A DNA stretch of 64,000 nt from Sciscionella marina DSM 45152 (GTDB lineage: Bacteria > Actinomycetota > Actinomycetes > Mycobacteriales > Pseudonocardiaceae): positions 682,001-746,000 of the forward strand of contig NZ_KB905380.1 of assembly GCF_000379465.1 (NCBI RefSeq). The letters are read 5' to 3'. This document shows positions 20,279 through 28,275 of this stretch, piece by piece (within the stretch, counting starts at the first letter, position 1; the number at the start of each line of letters is the position of its first letter). The position numbers were made by a program, and so were the translations under genes. The notes below the pieces were generated by a model. That model was not told the origin of the DNA. It searched no databases and saw only the letters and a program-made list of their open reading frames with translations.

Positions 20279-20632
20279 GTGTCCACCATCGACGCGGTGC
20301 TGTCCATGGCGGCCGCCGGTCTGTTCCTGTTCACCGGCAGCGCCAAGGTGTCCGGGAATCCACGCTCGATCGCCGATGCGGAGCGGTTCGGCCTTCCGCC
20401 GCGGGTGTACCGGCTCATCGGCGGCTGCGAATTGGCCGGCGCGGCCGGTGTGCTGCTCGGCTGGCTGATCTGGAGCACCATCGGCGTGCTCGCGGCGACC
20501 GGGCTGGTCCTGCTCATGCTCGGCGCGCTCGCCTTCCACCTGCGCGCCAAGGACGACCTGCCCGCGCTCGCCCCGGCCGCCGGTTCCGGGGTACTGGCGC
20601 TCGCCTGCCTGATCAGTCAACTCGTCACCTGA
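20279..20632 (+). CDS. DoxX family membrane protein
   Basis: 117-aa integral membrane protein with four predicted helices. The DoxX-type opening (AAAGLFLFTGSAKVSG) is followed by FGLPPRVYRLIGGCELAGAAGVLLG. DoxX-like proteins are linked to redox or quinone metabolism in some species, but the role here is unknown. GTG start at 20279. Followed 22 bp later by a crotonase gene on the same strand. Confidence 0.85.
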   Translation: MSTIDAVLSMAAAGLFLFTGSAKVSGNPRSIADAERFGLPPRVYRLIGGCELAGAAGVLLGWLIWSTIGVLAATGLVLLMLGALAFHLRAKDDLPALAPAAGSGVLALACLISQLVT

Positions 20633-20654
20633 GCACCGAGGAGGACCCGGCTCG

Positions 20655-21422
20655 ATGAACATCACCGTGGATCAGCATGGGGCGGTCACCGCGATCGGCA
20701 TCGACCGCCCCCAAGTACGCAATGCCGTCGATCGGGCGACCGCCGAGGAACTCGCCGAGGCGTTCCGCGCCTTCGACGCCGATCCCGAGGCCGCCGTCGC
20801 CGTGCTCTACGGCCACGGCGAGGCCTTCTGCGCGGGCGCCGACCTCAAGGCGGTCGCGAACGGATCGGGTAACCGGGTGGCCCCGGACGGCGACGCCCCA
20901 CTCGGGGTTTCCCGGATGCGGCTGGGCAAACCCGTGGTCGCCGCGGTGTCCGGGCACGCGGTCGCGGGCGGGCTCGAACTCGCGCTGTGGGCGGATCTGC
21001 GGGTGGCCGACGAGACCGCGGTGTTCGGTGTGTTCTGCCGCCGCTGGGGTGTCCCGCTCATCGACGGCGGAACCGTGCGGTTGCCCAGGCTCATCGGTGC
21101 CAGCGTGGCCATGGACATGATCCTGACCGGCCGCCCGGTCGGCGCCGAGGAGGCCGGGCGGATCGGCCTCGCCAACCGGGTGGTGCCGCAGGGCCAGGCG
21201 TACTCCGCGGCGATGGAACTGGCCGCGAGTCTCGCTGCCTTCCCGCAGACCTGCCTGCGCCAGGACCGGCTCTCCGCGCTCGAGCAGGAGGGACTGGACG
21301 AACAAACCGCCCTGACCGGCGAGTTCGCGCACGGCATGGTCTCGTTCGCCGCGGACAGCCTCGCCGGGGCGAGCCGGTTCGCCGAGGGCGCGGGACGGCA
21401 CGGAGACTTTTCGGCGCCCTGA
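20655..21422 (+). CDS. Enoyl-CoA hydratase/isomerase (crotonase) family protein
   Basis: 255-aa crotonase-fold protein that binds acyl-CoA. Oxyanion-hole segments are AFCAGADLKAV and SGHAVAGGLELALWADLRV. By alignment with rat hydratase the first catalytic Glu is replaced by Cys (FGVFCRRWGVPLIDGGT) and the second Glu by Asp (VAMDMILTG), so classic hydratase activity is doubtful. The group with GVFCRRWGVPL is widespread in actinobacteria; its reaction is unclear. Confidence 0.85.
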   Translation: MNITVDQHGAVTAIGIDRPQVRNAVDRATAEELAEAFRAFDADPEAAVAVLYGHGEAFCAGADLKAVANGSGNRVAPDGDAPLGVSRMRLGKPVVAAVSGHAVAGGLELALWADLRVADETAVFGVFCRRWGVPLIDGGTVRLPRLIGASVAMDMILTGRPVGAEEAGRIGLANRVVPQGQAYSAAMELAASLAAFPQTCLRQDRLSALEQEGLDEQTALTGEFAHGMVSFAADSLAGASRFAEGAGRHGDFSAP

Positions 21423-22463
21423 TCAGGACGCGTGCTGGGCGCGTTCGAAAAGCGGTTCGGTGATCGCGGTGCCGAACTGCGGTCCGAGAAGATAGCGGCG
21501 GCAGTGCTCGGTCTTTCCGGTCGGGCAGACCTTCCCCGCCTCGTCGAAGAATCCGGCCTTCTCGTTGTCGCCGACCACCACACCGCGACCGGTCTTCGGG
21601 TCGAGTTCCGCGATCCGCGGTCCCCCGCTCGATCCGCCGCCCATCACGCAGTCGGTGCCCCACAACCCCTTCGGTTCCGGGCGGTCGGCCGTACCCGGGT
21701 ATTCCCTGGGATCGCCGTGGCAGTAGGCGAGCCGGTCACCGCGGAATTCCGGAAGGCCCTCCCGGTCCGGGTCCGATGCCGCGCGTGGATAGCCGAACTG
21801 GGCGACGGGCGCGGTACCCGGTTTGTCGAAGCCGATGTCCTGCGCTGCTCCGGTCGCGTCCTGCACCGACTGCCCGCGCTCGTTCCCGCCGAGCGCGAGG
21901 AATCCCTGATCGTAGGCGTCGAATCGCTGGTGCTGCTGGTCGTTGCGCAGCCAGGTCTTGTCCGCGAAACCGAACCGCGCGACGAATTTCCCGTACGGGG
22001 CCTTACCGTCGCGATAGCCGGGAACGAACATCAGGTTGGCGTTCCACTGATTGTTCTCGCCGATCAGGTCGGTGTTGTTCACGCAGTGCCCCGCGGTGAC
22101 CACGGTGCTGCGATTGGCGCTGTGCACGATGGTCGCCGTGCATGAGGCGTCCTCGCCGTGGTCGGTGTAGAACAACCGGCCGACCGTCGCGGGAATCTCG
22201 TCGTGCCCTGTCCACGGTGCACCATCGGGACCGCTTTTCGGCGGATTGTCCGAGGGCGGCTGGGTGAGGGCGGCGATGCGTTCCGGTGTCCAGTAGTCGA
22301 GCACCTTCTGCTGTGCCGCCGAGTCCCCGGCCAGGGTCTTCGCCGCCACACTGTCCGCGGTCCCGGCGAACACCGGCGCGGCCAGCCCCGCGGTACACGC
22401 CGCGGCGGTGAGAGTCAGGGAAATCCGGGCCGAGACCGCTCGCGTTCGTTGCACAGGCCACAA
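21423..22463 (-). CDS. Secreted trypsin-like serine protease
   Basis: 346-aa protein with a Sec signal peptide (basic start, hydrophobic core about 13-33, AFA-like cleavage region). The chymotrypsin-fold triad is visible: His in VVTAGHCVNN, Asp in FDAYDQGFLAL and Ser in CVMGGGSSGGPRIAEL. An extra N-terminal stretch (about 34-95) may be a propeptide. Convergent with, and directly abutting, the crotonase gene. Exported; substrate unknown. Confidence 0.85.
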   Translation of the reverse strand: MWPVQRTRAVSARISLTLTAAACTAGLAAPVFAGTADSVAAKTLAGDSAAQQKVLDYWTPERIAALTQPPSDNPPKSGPDGAPWTGHDEIPATVGRLFYTDHGEDASCTATIVHSANRSTVVTAGHCVNNTDLIGENNQWNANLMFVPGYRDGKAPYGKFVARFGFADKTWLRNDQQHQRFDAYDQGFLALGGNERGQSVQDATGAAQDIGFDKPGTAPVAQFGYPRAASDPDREGLPEFRGDRLAYCHGDPREYPGTADRPEPKGLWGTDCVMGGGSSGGPRIAELDPKTGRGVVVGDNEKAGFFDEAGKVCPTGKTEHCRRYLLGPQFGTAITEPLFERAQHAS

Positions 22464-22524
22464 GTTAGCGGTGTCAGGTCAAGCATCGGTGAAGCGCGCC
22501 ACCCAAACCGATTCGAGGCGATCC

Positions 22525-23076
22525 CTAGGCCGAACGGGCGATGGTGGCGGTGCGGCTGGGCGCCTGGAGTGCATGGGTGAAGTCCCCGAGCACGCCTTCC
22601 AGGGTGCTGCGCAGTTGTTCTCCCGGGCGCAGCGCCTCGTCCAGCTGGCTGTCCAGCACGAACAGACTCTGCAGCACGTGCCATGCGCCGAGCGAGTGCA
22701 CAACGGGGCGCAGTCCGTAGTCGAGCGAGAGCACGTGCGCCGGGCTGCCGCCGGTCGCGATCGGCAGCACCGCCTTGCCCGCGAACGCGAATTGGGACAG
22801 CAGGTCCAGGAACACCTTGAGCAGTCCGGAATACGCGGCCTTGTAGGTGGGGGTGGCGAGCAGGATCCCGTCGGCCTCGGCGACCGCGCGCACCGCCGAT
22901 TCGATCTCGGGATGCGTGGTGTCCGCGGCAAGCAACGGGCTCGGATCCAGCTCCCGTAACCGCAGGTGATTCGCGTCGACCCCGCCGGAGCGCAGTGCGG
23001 TGACGGCATATTCCGCGACCGCCGCCGAACGCGAGGACCGAGAGGGACTCGAGGAAAGCGCCAACACGGTAGGCAT
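22525..23076 (-). CDS. NADPH-dependent FMN reductase (SsuE/MsuE-like)
   Basis: 183-aa flavodoxin-like reductase that supplies reduced FMN, often to sulfonate monooxygenases. The FMN phosphate loop is [42 protein letters not shown] and LPIATGGSPAHVLSLDYGLRP are typical. ATG at 23076 chosen by family N-terminus (MPTVLALSSSP). Divergent from metY, which suggests a role in sulfur supply. Confidence 0.88.
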   Translation of the reverse strand: MPTVLALSSSPSRSSRSAAVAEYAVTALRSGGVDANHLRLRELDPSPLLAADTTHPEIESAVRAVAEADGILLATPTYKAAYSGLLKVFLDLLSQFAFAGKAVLPIATGGSPAHVLSLDYGLRPVVHSLGAWHVLQSLFVLDSQLDEALRPGEQLRSTLEGVLGDFTHALQAPSRTATIARSA

Positions 23077-23135
23077 GTTCGTCACGCTAACCGGAATCCG
23101 ATCGTGTCGGACTCCGATCTCAGTGGCTGGTCGGG

Positions 23136-23165
23136 TTGACGAACAGGCTTTCCGGTGACAAGTAT
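23136..23165 (+). promoter_or_regulatory. Candidate metY promoter (leaderless)
   Basis: TTGACG (23136-23141), an 18-bp spacer and AAGTAT (23160-23165). The predicted transcription start coincides with the GTG start codon at 23171, so the mRNA may be leaderless. No ribosome binding site precedes the GTG. Confidence 0.45.
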
Positions 23166-23170
23166 GCAGC

Positions 23171-24457
23171 GTGAGTGATCGACAGTGGGGCTTCCGCACG
23201 CGCGCCTTGCACGCCGGTGGGCGCCCGGATGCGAGTACCGGGGCACGCGCGGTGCCGATCTACCAGAGCACCAGTTTCGTGTTCTCCGACACCGAGGACG
23301 CGGCAACGCTGTTCGCGTTGCAGAAGTACGGCAATGTCTACTCGCGCATCGGGAATCCGACCGTGGCCGCGGTCGAGGAACGGCTGGCCAGCCTCGAAGG
23401 CGGGATCGGCGCGGTGGCCACGGCTTCCGGACAGTCCGCCGAATTCCTCACCTTCGCCGCGCTCGCCGGTTCCGGGGATCACATCGTGGCCTCGAACGGG
23501 CTCTACGGCGGGACGGTCACCCAGCTGGACGGGACGCTGCGCCGGTTCGGGGTCGAGACGAGCTTCGTCGGCGGTGAGGCCGACACGTTCGCCGAGGCGA
23601 TCACCGAGCGCACGAAACTGTTGTTCACCGAACTGGTCGGCAATCCGAGCGGGGACATCGCCGACCTCGAAGCCCTCGCGGATCTGGCGCATGCCAACGA
23701 TATTCCGCTCGTGGTGGACGCGACCCTGGCCACTCCCTTCCTGTGCCGCCCGATCGAGCACGGCGCGGACATCGTGCTGCACTCGGCGACGAAATTCCTC
23801 GGCGGGCACGGCACCACGCTCGGCGGGGTCGTCGTGGAGGCCGGGAAATTCAACTGGGGCAACGGAAAATTCCCCGCGATGACCGAGACCGTGGATTCCT
23901 ACGGCGGATTGAAGTACTGGGAGAACTTCGGGGAGTACGCGTTCTGCACCCGGCTACGTGCCGAACAGCTGCGCGATATCGGCCCCGCGCTCTCCCCGCA
24001 TTCGGCTTTCCTTCTGCTGCAAGGGATCGAGACGCTGCCGCAGCGGATGACCGAGCACGTGGCGAACGCGGACCGGGTGGCCCGTGAACTCGCCGCCGAC
24101 CCACGGGTCGCCTGGGTGCGCTACGCGGGACTTCCCGAGCACCCGCATCATGAACGGGCGGCGCACTATCTGCCCGAAGGCCCGGGCGCCGTGTTCGCCT
24201 TCGGAGTGCGCGGCGGACGCGAGGCGGGCCGGAAGTTCATCGAATCGGTACGGCTGGCCAGCCATCTGGCCAATGTCGGCGATGCCCGCACGCTGGTGAT
24301 CCACCCCGCTTCCACGACACACCAGCAGCTTTCCGACGAACAGCTGCGTTCCGGCGGGGTGGAGCCCGACCTGATCCGCATCTCGGTCGGCATCGAGGAT
24401 GTGGAGGATATCCTGGCGGATATCGATCAGGCACTGGAACAGGCGGTCGTAGTATGA
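23171..24457 (+). CDS. metY: O-acetylhomoserine sulfhydrylase (PLP, Cys/Met metabolism)
   Basis: 428-aa PLP enzyme of the Cys/Met metabolism family. It makes homocysteine from O-acetylhomoserine and sulfide. The N-terminus is [13 protein letters not shown]. Substrate and PLP residues lie in [20 protein letters not shown], the PLP-lysine in [16 protein letters not shown], and the C-terminal motif is [10 protein letters not shown]. Length of about 430 aa fits MetY rather than the shorter MetB/MetZ. First gene of a three-gene operon. Confidence 0.92.
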   Translation: MSDRQWGFRTRALHAGGRPDASTGARAVPIYQSTSFVFSDTEDAATLFALQKYGNVYSRIGNPTVAAVEERLASLEGGIGAVATASGQSAEFLTFAALAGSGDHIVASNGLYGGTVTQLDGTLRRFGVETSFVGGEADTFAEAITERTKLLFTELVGNPSGDIADLEALADLAHANDIPLVVDATLATPFLCRPIEHGADIVLHSATKFLGGHGTTLGGVVVEAGKFNWGNGKFPAMTETVDSYGGLKYWENFGEYAFCTRLRAEQLRDIGPALSPHSAFLLLQGIETLPQRMTEHVANADRVARELAADPRVAWVRYAGLPEHPHHERAAHYLPEGPGAVFAFGVRGGREAGRKFIESVRLASHLANVGDARTLVIHPASTTHQQLSDEQLRSGGVEPDLIRISVGIEDVEDILADIDQALEQAVVV

Positions 24458-24927
24458 CTTGGCAGGCACCGGGAGCCCTTGCCCGGCAACGGATCCTGAA
24501 CCGGACCCGCGCGGTGACGATCATCGGAGCCTCGGCCAATCCGGCCCGGCCGAGTCACTTCGTGGCCAGTTATCTGCTCGCCTCGAGCGACTACGAGGTC
24601 TCGTTCGTCAACCCGACCCTGACCGAACTGCTCGGCAAACCGGTCTATCCGAGCCTCGCCGAGGTTCCCGGGCAGGCCGATCTCGTTTCGGTGTTCCGCA
24701 GGCACGAGGATCTGCCCGCCGTGGCCGAGGAGGTCATCGCGGCCGGAGCGCGCACCCTGTGGCTGCAGCTCGGGCTCTGGCACGAGGAGGTCGCCGAGCG
24801 GGCCAGCGCCGCGGGCCTCGACGTGGTCATGGACCGCTGCGTGAAGATCGAGCACGCCCGGTTCCACGGCGGGCTGCACCTGGCCGGGTTCGACACCGGC
24901 GTGATCGACTCGCGCCGTCCTTCGTGA
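24454..24927 (+). CDS. CoA-binding domain protein
   Basis: 157-aa single Rossmann CoA-binding domain (CoA_binding_2 family): VTIIGASANPARPSHFV, VSFVNPTLTELLGKPVYPSL and DLVSVFRRHEDLPAVAEE. Cys in VVMDRCVKIEH is typical. Often found next to metY in actinobacteria; function not established. Overlaps metY by four bases (ATGA), so translation is coupled. Confidence 0.88.
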   Translation: MTWQAPGALARQRILNRTRAVTIIGASANPARPSHFVASYLLASSDYEVSFVNPTLTELLGKPVYPSLAEVPGQADLVSVFRRHEDLPAVAEEVIAAGARTLWLQLGLWHEEVAERASAAGLDVVMDRCVKIEHARFHGGLHLAGFDTGVIDSRRPS

Positions 24928-25511
24928 GCGAGCCCGCGAGCGAATCACGAGACACGGTCGAGCCGGTCGCCGCGCTGCTGCTGGTCGATCTCCAACGGGC
25001 CTTCGTCACCGGGGACGGCGCCGTGCCCGCGGCGGTTCCCTTGCTGCGCACCGTTTCCGCGCTGCTGGACCGGGCGCGCAGCTCGGGAGCCTTCGTGGTG
25101 CAGTTGCAGAACGACGGCACCGCGGGCGAACCGGACGAACCGGGAGCGCCCGGCCGGCGGCTGTATTTCCCTCCGGTGGAGGGCGAACCGGTGGTACGCA
25201 AGACCACCGACGACGGCTTCTACCAGACCGAACTCGGGGACCTGTTGCAGGCCAAGGGAGTCGAGCGCATCGCGGTGTGCGGGGTGCTCTCCGAGATGTG
25301 CGTGCGCGCCACCGTGGAGGAAGCACTCGACCAGGATTATGGCGTGGTGCTCCCGCACGACGCGCACGCCACCTACGACATTCCGCCCGCGCCCGGGGAC
25401 ACCGATCCGGTGCCCGCCGTCCTGGCCGCGCGCACGGCCGAATGGTCCCTCGGCGACCAGGTCGAGATCCTGGCCGCCGCCGGACAGGTCCGGTTCACTC
25501 GCCCGCGCTGA
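24924..25511 (+). CDS. Isochorismatase-family cysteine hydrolase
   Basis: 195-aa isochorismatase/nicotinamidase-like hydrolase. The triad is visible as Asp in LLLVDLQRAFV, Lys in VRKTTDDGFYQT and Cys in VCGVLSEMCVRATVEEAL. GTG at 24924 overlaps the previous stop as GTGA. The N-terminal codons (MSEPASESRDT) resemble a start-bearing repeat seen at 6842. The 3' end overlaps the convergent symporter gene by 17 bp. Substrate unknown. Confidence 0.87.
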   Translation: MSEPASESRDTVEPVAALLLVDLQRAFVTGDGAVPAAVPLLRTVSALLDRARSSGAFVVQLQNDGTAGEPDEPGAPGRRLYFPPVEGEPVVRKTTDDGFYQTELGDLLQAKGVERIAVCGVLSEMCVRATVEEALDQDYGVVLPHDAHATYDIPPAPGDTDPVPAVLAARTAEWSLGDQVEILAAAGQVRFTRPR

Positions 25512-27045
25512 CCGGTTCCGGCTCGGGCTCCGGTTCGGCCAGGGTGCGCGGATCGGGTCCGCTGTGCCGCAACGAAAGCAGCCCGCCGACCACCAGCGTG
25601 ATGATCACCCCGAACAGCACGAACAGCGGGAACTGGATAGCCTTCCCGTCCACTGTGACCGCGAGCGCGAGCACGGCGACCACCACGACCGTGGTGATGA
25701 ACGCGATGATCGCGTCGAGCTGGCGCGCCTTCTTCACGAAGATCCCGAGCAGGAACGCGCCGAGCAGTGCGCCGTAGGTGAATCCCGCGATACTCAGCGC
25801 CTTCTGGATCACCGGATCCTTGTCCGAGCTGAACGGCAGCGAGAAGCAGAAGAACACCACGCCCCACACGATCGTCCACATGCGACCGCGGCGCAGCAGG
25901 CTCGACTCGCTCGGCTCGTGCTTGGTGAAACTCTTGAAGATGTCGATGACCGTGGAGTTGGCCAGGGAGTTGATCGCCGAGGCGAGCGCGCCCATCGTGG
26001 AGGCCAGGATGCCCGCGATCAGCAGGCCGGAGACCCCGACCGGCAGCTCGCTGACGATGAACTTCGGGAAGATGTCGTCGCTGCTGCTGATCCCCGGAAT
26101 CAGCTGCTTGAGTTCGGCGAGCTTGTGCTGGCCGAAATGCGCCCACAGCATCACGCCGACCATCAGGAACACGAAGAACTGGATGGTGACCGCGAACCCG
26201 CTGCCGATCAGCGCCTTCTGGCCGTCCTTGAGGGTCCGGCAGGCCATCACGCGCTGGGTGATCAGCTGGTCCGCGCCGTGCGAGGCCATCGCGAAGAACG
26301 CGCCACCGACGACCGCGGTGACGAACGCGTACGGGCTGGTGAGGATGTGCACGATGCCCGAGTCGAAGTCGAACACCTTGAACAGCCCCTGCTGGGAGGC
26401 CGCGCCCCACCAGCCGCTTGGCAGCTTCGTGGCGAGCACACCGATCGCGACGAGCGCGCCGCCGAGGTAGATGATCATCTGGATGGTGTCCACCCAGACC
26501 ACGGCACGGATTCCGCCGACGAGCACGTACACCAGGGTCAGCGCGGTGAGCACGGCGACGATCTGCCAGTAGCTGATGTGCACGCCGTAGGTCTTGAAGA
26601 TCAGGTTGATCGGGATCGCACCCGCGAACAGCCGGAGACCCTCGGCCAGCAGCCGGGTGACCACGAAGACCACCGAGGACACGCCCTGCATCCCGGGGCC
26701 GAACCGCTTGCCGAGGAACGCGTACGAGGTCTGCAGGTTCCCGGAGAAGAACCGGGGAAGCAGAATGAACGCCGAGAGCATGCGCCCGATGATGTACCCG
26801 AACGGCAGCTGCAGATAGGTCAGTCCGTTGTACCCCATCGCCGTCCACACCAGACCTGGGGTGGAGATCACCGTCAGCGTGGATGTCTCGGTCGCGACGA
26901 TGGACAGCATCACCGCGCCCCAGGGCAGATTTCGTTCCCCGATGAAGTAGTCGGTCGAGGATTTCTGTTTCCTGCCGAAGAACATGCCGATCAGCGGCAT
27001 CGCCAGCAGGTACACCACGATGATGGCGATATCGATGGGATTCAC
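25495..27045 (-). CDS. Sodium:solute symporter (SSS family)
   Basis: 516-aa transporter with about 13-14 membrane helices and the SSS signature. It starts MNPIDIAIIVVYLLAMPLIG. KSSTDYFIGERNLPWGAVMLS and ASTMGALASAINSLANSTVIDI are typical. The C-terminal tail is Glu/Pro-rich. GTG at 27045 follows GGGAGG that overlaps the anmK stop, so it is translationally coupled to anmK. SSS members carry sugars, sialic acid, amino acids or vitamins; the anmK link suggests a cell-wall amino sugar. Confidence 0.92.
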   Translation of the reverse strand: MNPIDIAIIVVYLLAMPLIGMFFGRKQKSSTDYFIGERNLPWGAVMLSIVATETSTLTVISTPGLVWTAMGYNGLTYLQLPFGYIIGRMLSAFILLPRFFSGNLQTSYAFLGKRFGPGMQGVSSVVFVVTRLLAEGLRLFAGAIPINLIFKTYGVHISYWQIVAVLTALTLVYVLVGGIRAVVWVDTIQMIIYLGGALVAIGVLATKLPSGWWGAASQQGLFKVFDFDSGIVHILTSPYAFVTAVVGGAFFAMASHGADQLITQRVMACRTLKDGQKALIGSGFAVTIQFFVFLMVGVMLWAHFGQHKLAELKQLIPGISSSDDIFPKFIVSELPVGVSGLLIAGILASTMGALASAINSLANSTVIDIFKSFTKHEPSESSLLRRGRMWTIVWGVVFFCFSLPFSSDKDPVIQKALSIAGFTYGALLGAFLLGIFVKKARQLDAIIAFITTVVVVAVLALAVTVDGKAIQFPLFVLFGVIITLVVGGLLSLRHSGPDPRTLAEPEPEPEPVSAGE

Positions 27046-27047
27046 GG

Positions 27048-28223
27048 CTACCTCCCTGTGCCTTCCCCTTCGCTGGTTGCTACGACCCGCAGCCACTCCG
27101 GCGGTCCCGGGCGTGGCTCACCGAGCCGCGCACCCGTTCCCGCGGGCGTGATCGAGCCGAGCACTCTCGGTGCATCCGCCCCGGTCGCGGACGGCACATT
27201 ACCCGCAACCCCGTGCCACGTCAGCCAACCGAGCAAACCGGCGAGTACCGCCTCCTTCGCGTCCACCGGCAGCCCGGCCTCCGCGCTGGTGCGCACCACG
27301 GTTTTCCCCCGAAGGTGTTCCCCGATCCGCGCGCACAGCAGCGGATTCGCCGCCCCGCCTCCGGAGAGCAGCACCTCGGCCACCCGGTGCTCGGCGCAGG
27401 CCCGCGCGATCGGGATCGCGGTGAGCTCGGTCAGCGTGGCGAGCAGATCGGCGAGCGGAAGCTCCCGGTACGGCCCGATCATCCGCGCGTCGAAGTACTC
27501 CTTGCCGGTGGACTTCGGCGGGCGCCGCGCGTAGTAGGGATCCTCGAGCAGGGCGCGCAGCATCGGCTCGTGCACCGCACCGGTCCGGGCCAGCGCCGCG
27601 TCCACGTCGTACGGACTCCCCTGGTCCCCGCCCTGTTCCCAGGCGATGTCGAGCAGCGCGTTGCCCGGCCCGGTGTCGTAACCGAAGGTCGGTCCACCCG
27701 GCGCGACCACGGTGATGTTGGCGATCCCGCCGATGTTCACGCACGCCATCGGGACGGATCCGCCGAACCCGCGCAGCAGCAGCTCGTCGAGCACCGGGAC
27801 CAGCGGGGCACCCTGGCCACCCGCGGCCACATCCCGCGGCCGGAAATCGGCGACCACCGGAACCCCGGCGCGCTCGGCGATCCAGGCGGGCTGGCCGAGC
27901 TGCAGCGTTCCCCTGGTCTTGCCGTCCTCGACGAGATGATAGAGCGTCTGGCCCATCGAGGCGACCAGATCGACCCGGTCGAACTCCGCCGCGATCGAGC
28001 CGAACACCTTGCCGAGCTCGGTGTCGAGCAGGCACAGGGTTCGCGCGTCGAGCGCGGCACCGGCCACCGCCGAACCCAGTTCGGCACGCAGCCAGTCCGG
28101 ATAGGGCACCGTCCGGCTCGCACCGAGGCGCAGCTCGATCCCTTCGGCCACCGGTTCGATCTCGAGCACCGCGGCGTCCACGCCGTCCATCGAGGTACCC
28201 GACTGCATTCCGAGAACACGCAC
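27048..28223 (-). CDS. anmK: Anhydro-N-acetylmuramic acid kinase
   Basis: 391-aa sugar kinase that opens and phosphorylates 1,6-anhydroMurNAc to MurNAc-6-phosphate in peptidoglycan recycling. It begins VRVLGMQSGTSMDGVD. Motifs include SMGQTLYHL, QLGQPAWIAERAGVPVVADF, NIGGIANITV, GYDTGPGNALLD, STGKEYFD and LLSGGGAANP. GTG at 28223. Divergent from ftsY by 52 bp and followed after 2 bp by a sodium symporter. Confidence 0.94.
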   Translation of the reverse strand: MRVLGMQSGTSMDGVDAAVLEIEPVAEGIELRLGASRTVPYPDWLRAELGSAVAGAALDARTLCLLDTELGKVFGSIAAEFDRVDLVASMGQTLYHLVEDGKTRGTLQLGQPAWIAERAGVPVVADFRPRDVAAGGQGAPLVPVLDELLLRGFGGSVPMACVNIGGIANITVVAPGGPTFGYDTGPGNALLDIAWEQGGDQGSPYDVDAALARTGAVHEPMLRALLEDPYYARRPPKSTGKEYFDARMIGPYRELPLADLLATLTELTAIPIARACAEHRVAEVLLSGGGAANPLLCARIGEHLRGKTVVRTSAEAGLPVDAKEAVLAGLLGWLTWHGVAGNVPSATGADAPRVLGSITPAGTGARLGEPRPGPPEWLRVVATSEGEGTGR

Positions 28224-28275
28224 GAATGAGCTTTCTACACCAGGTGCGAGGGCCGTCGCAGAAGAGGATGACAAG

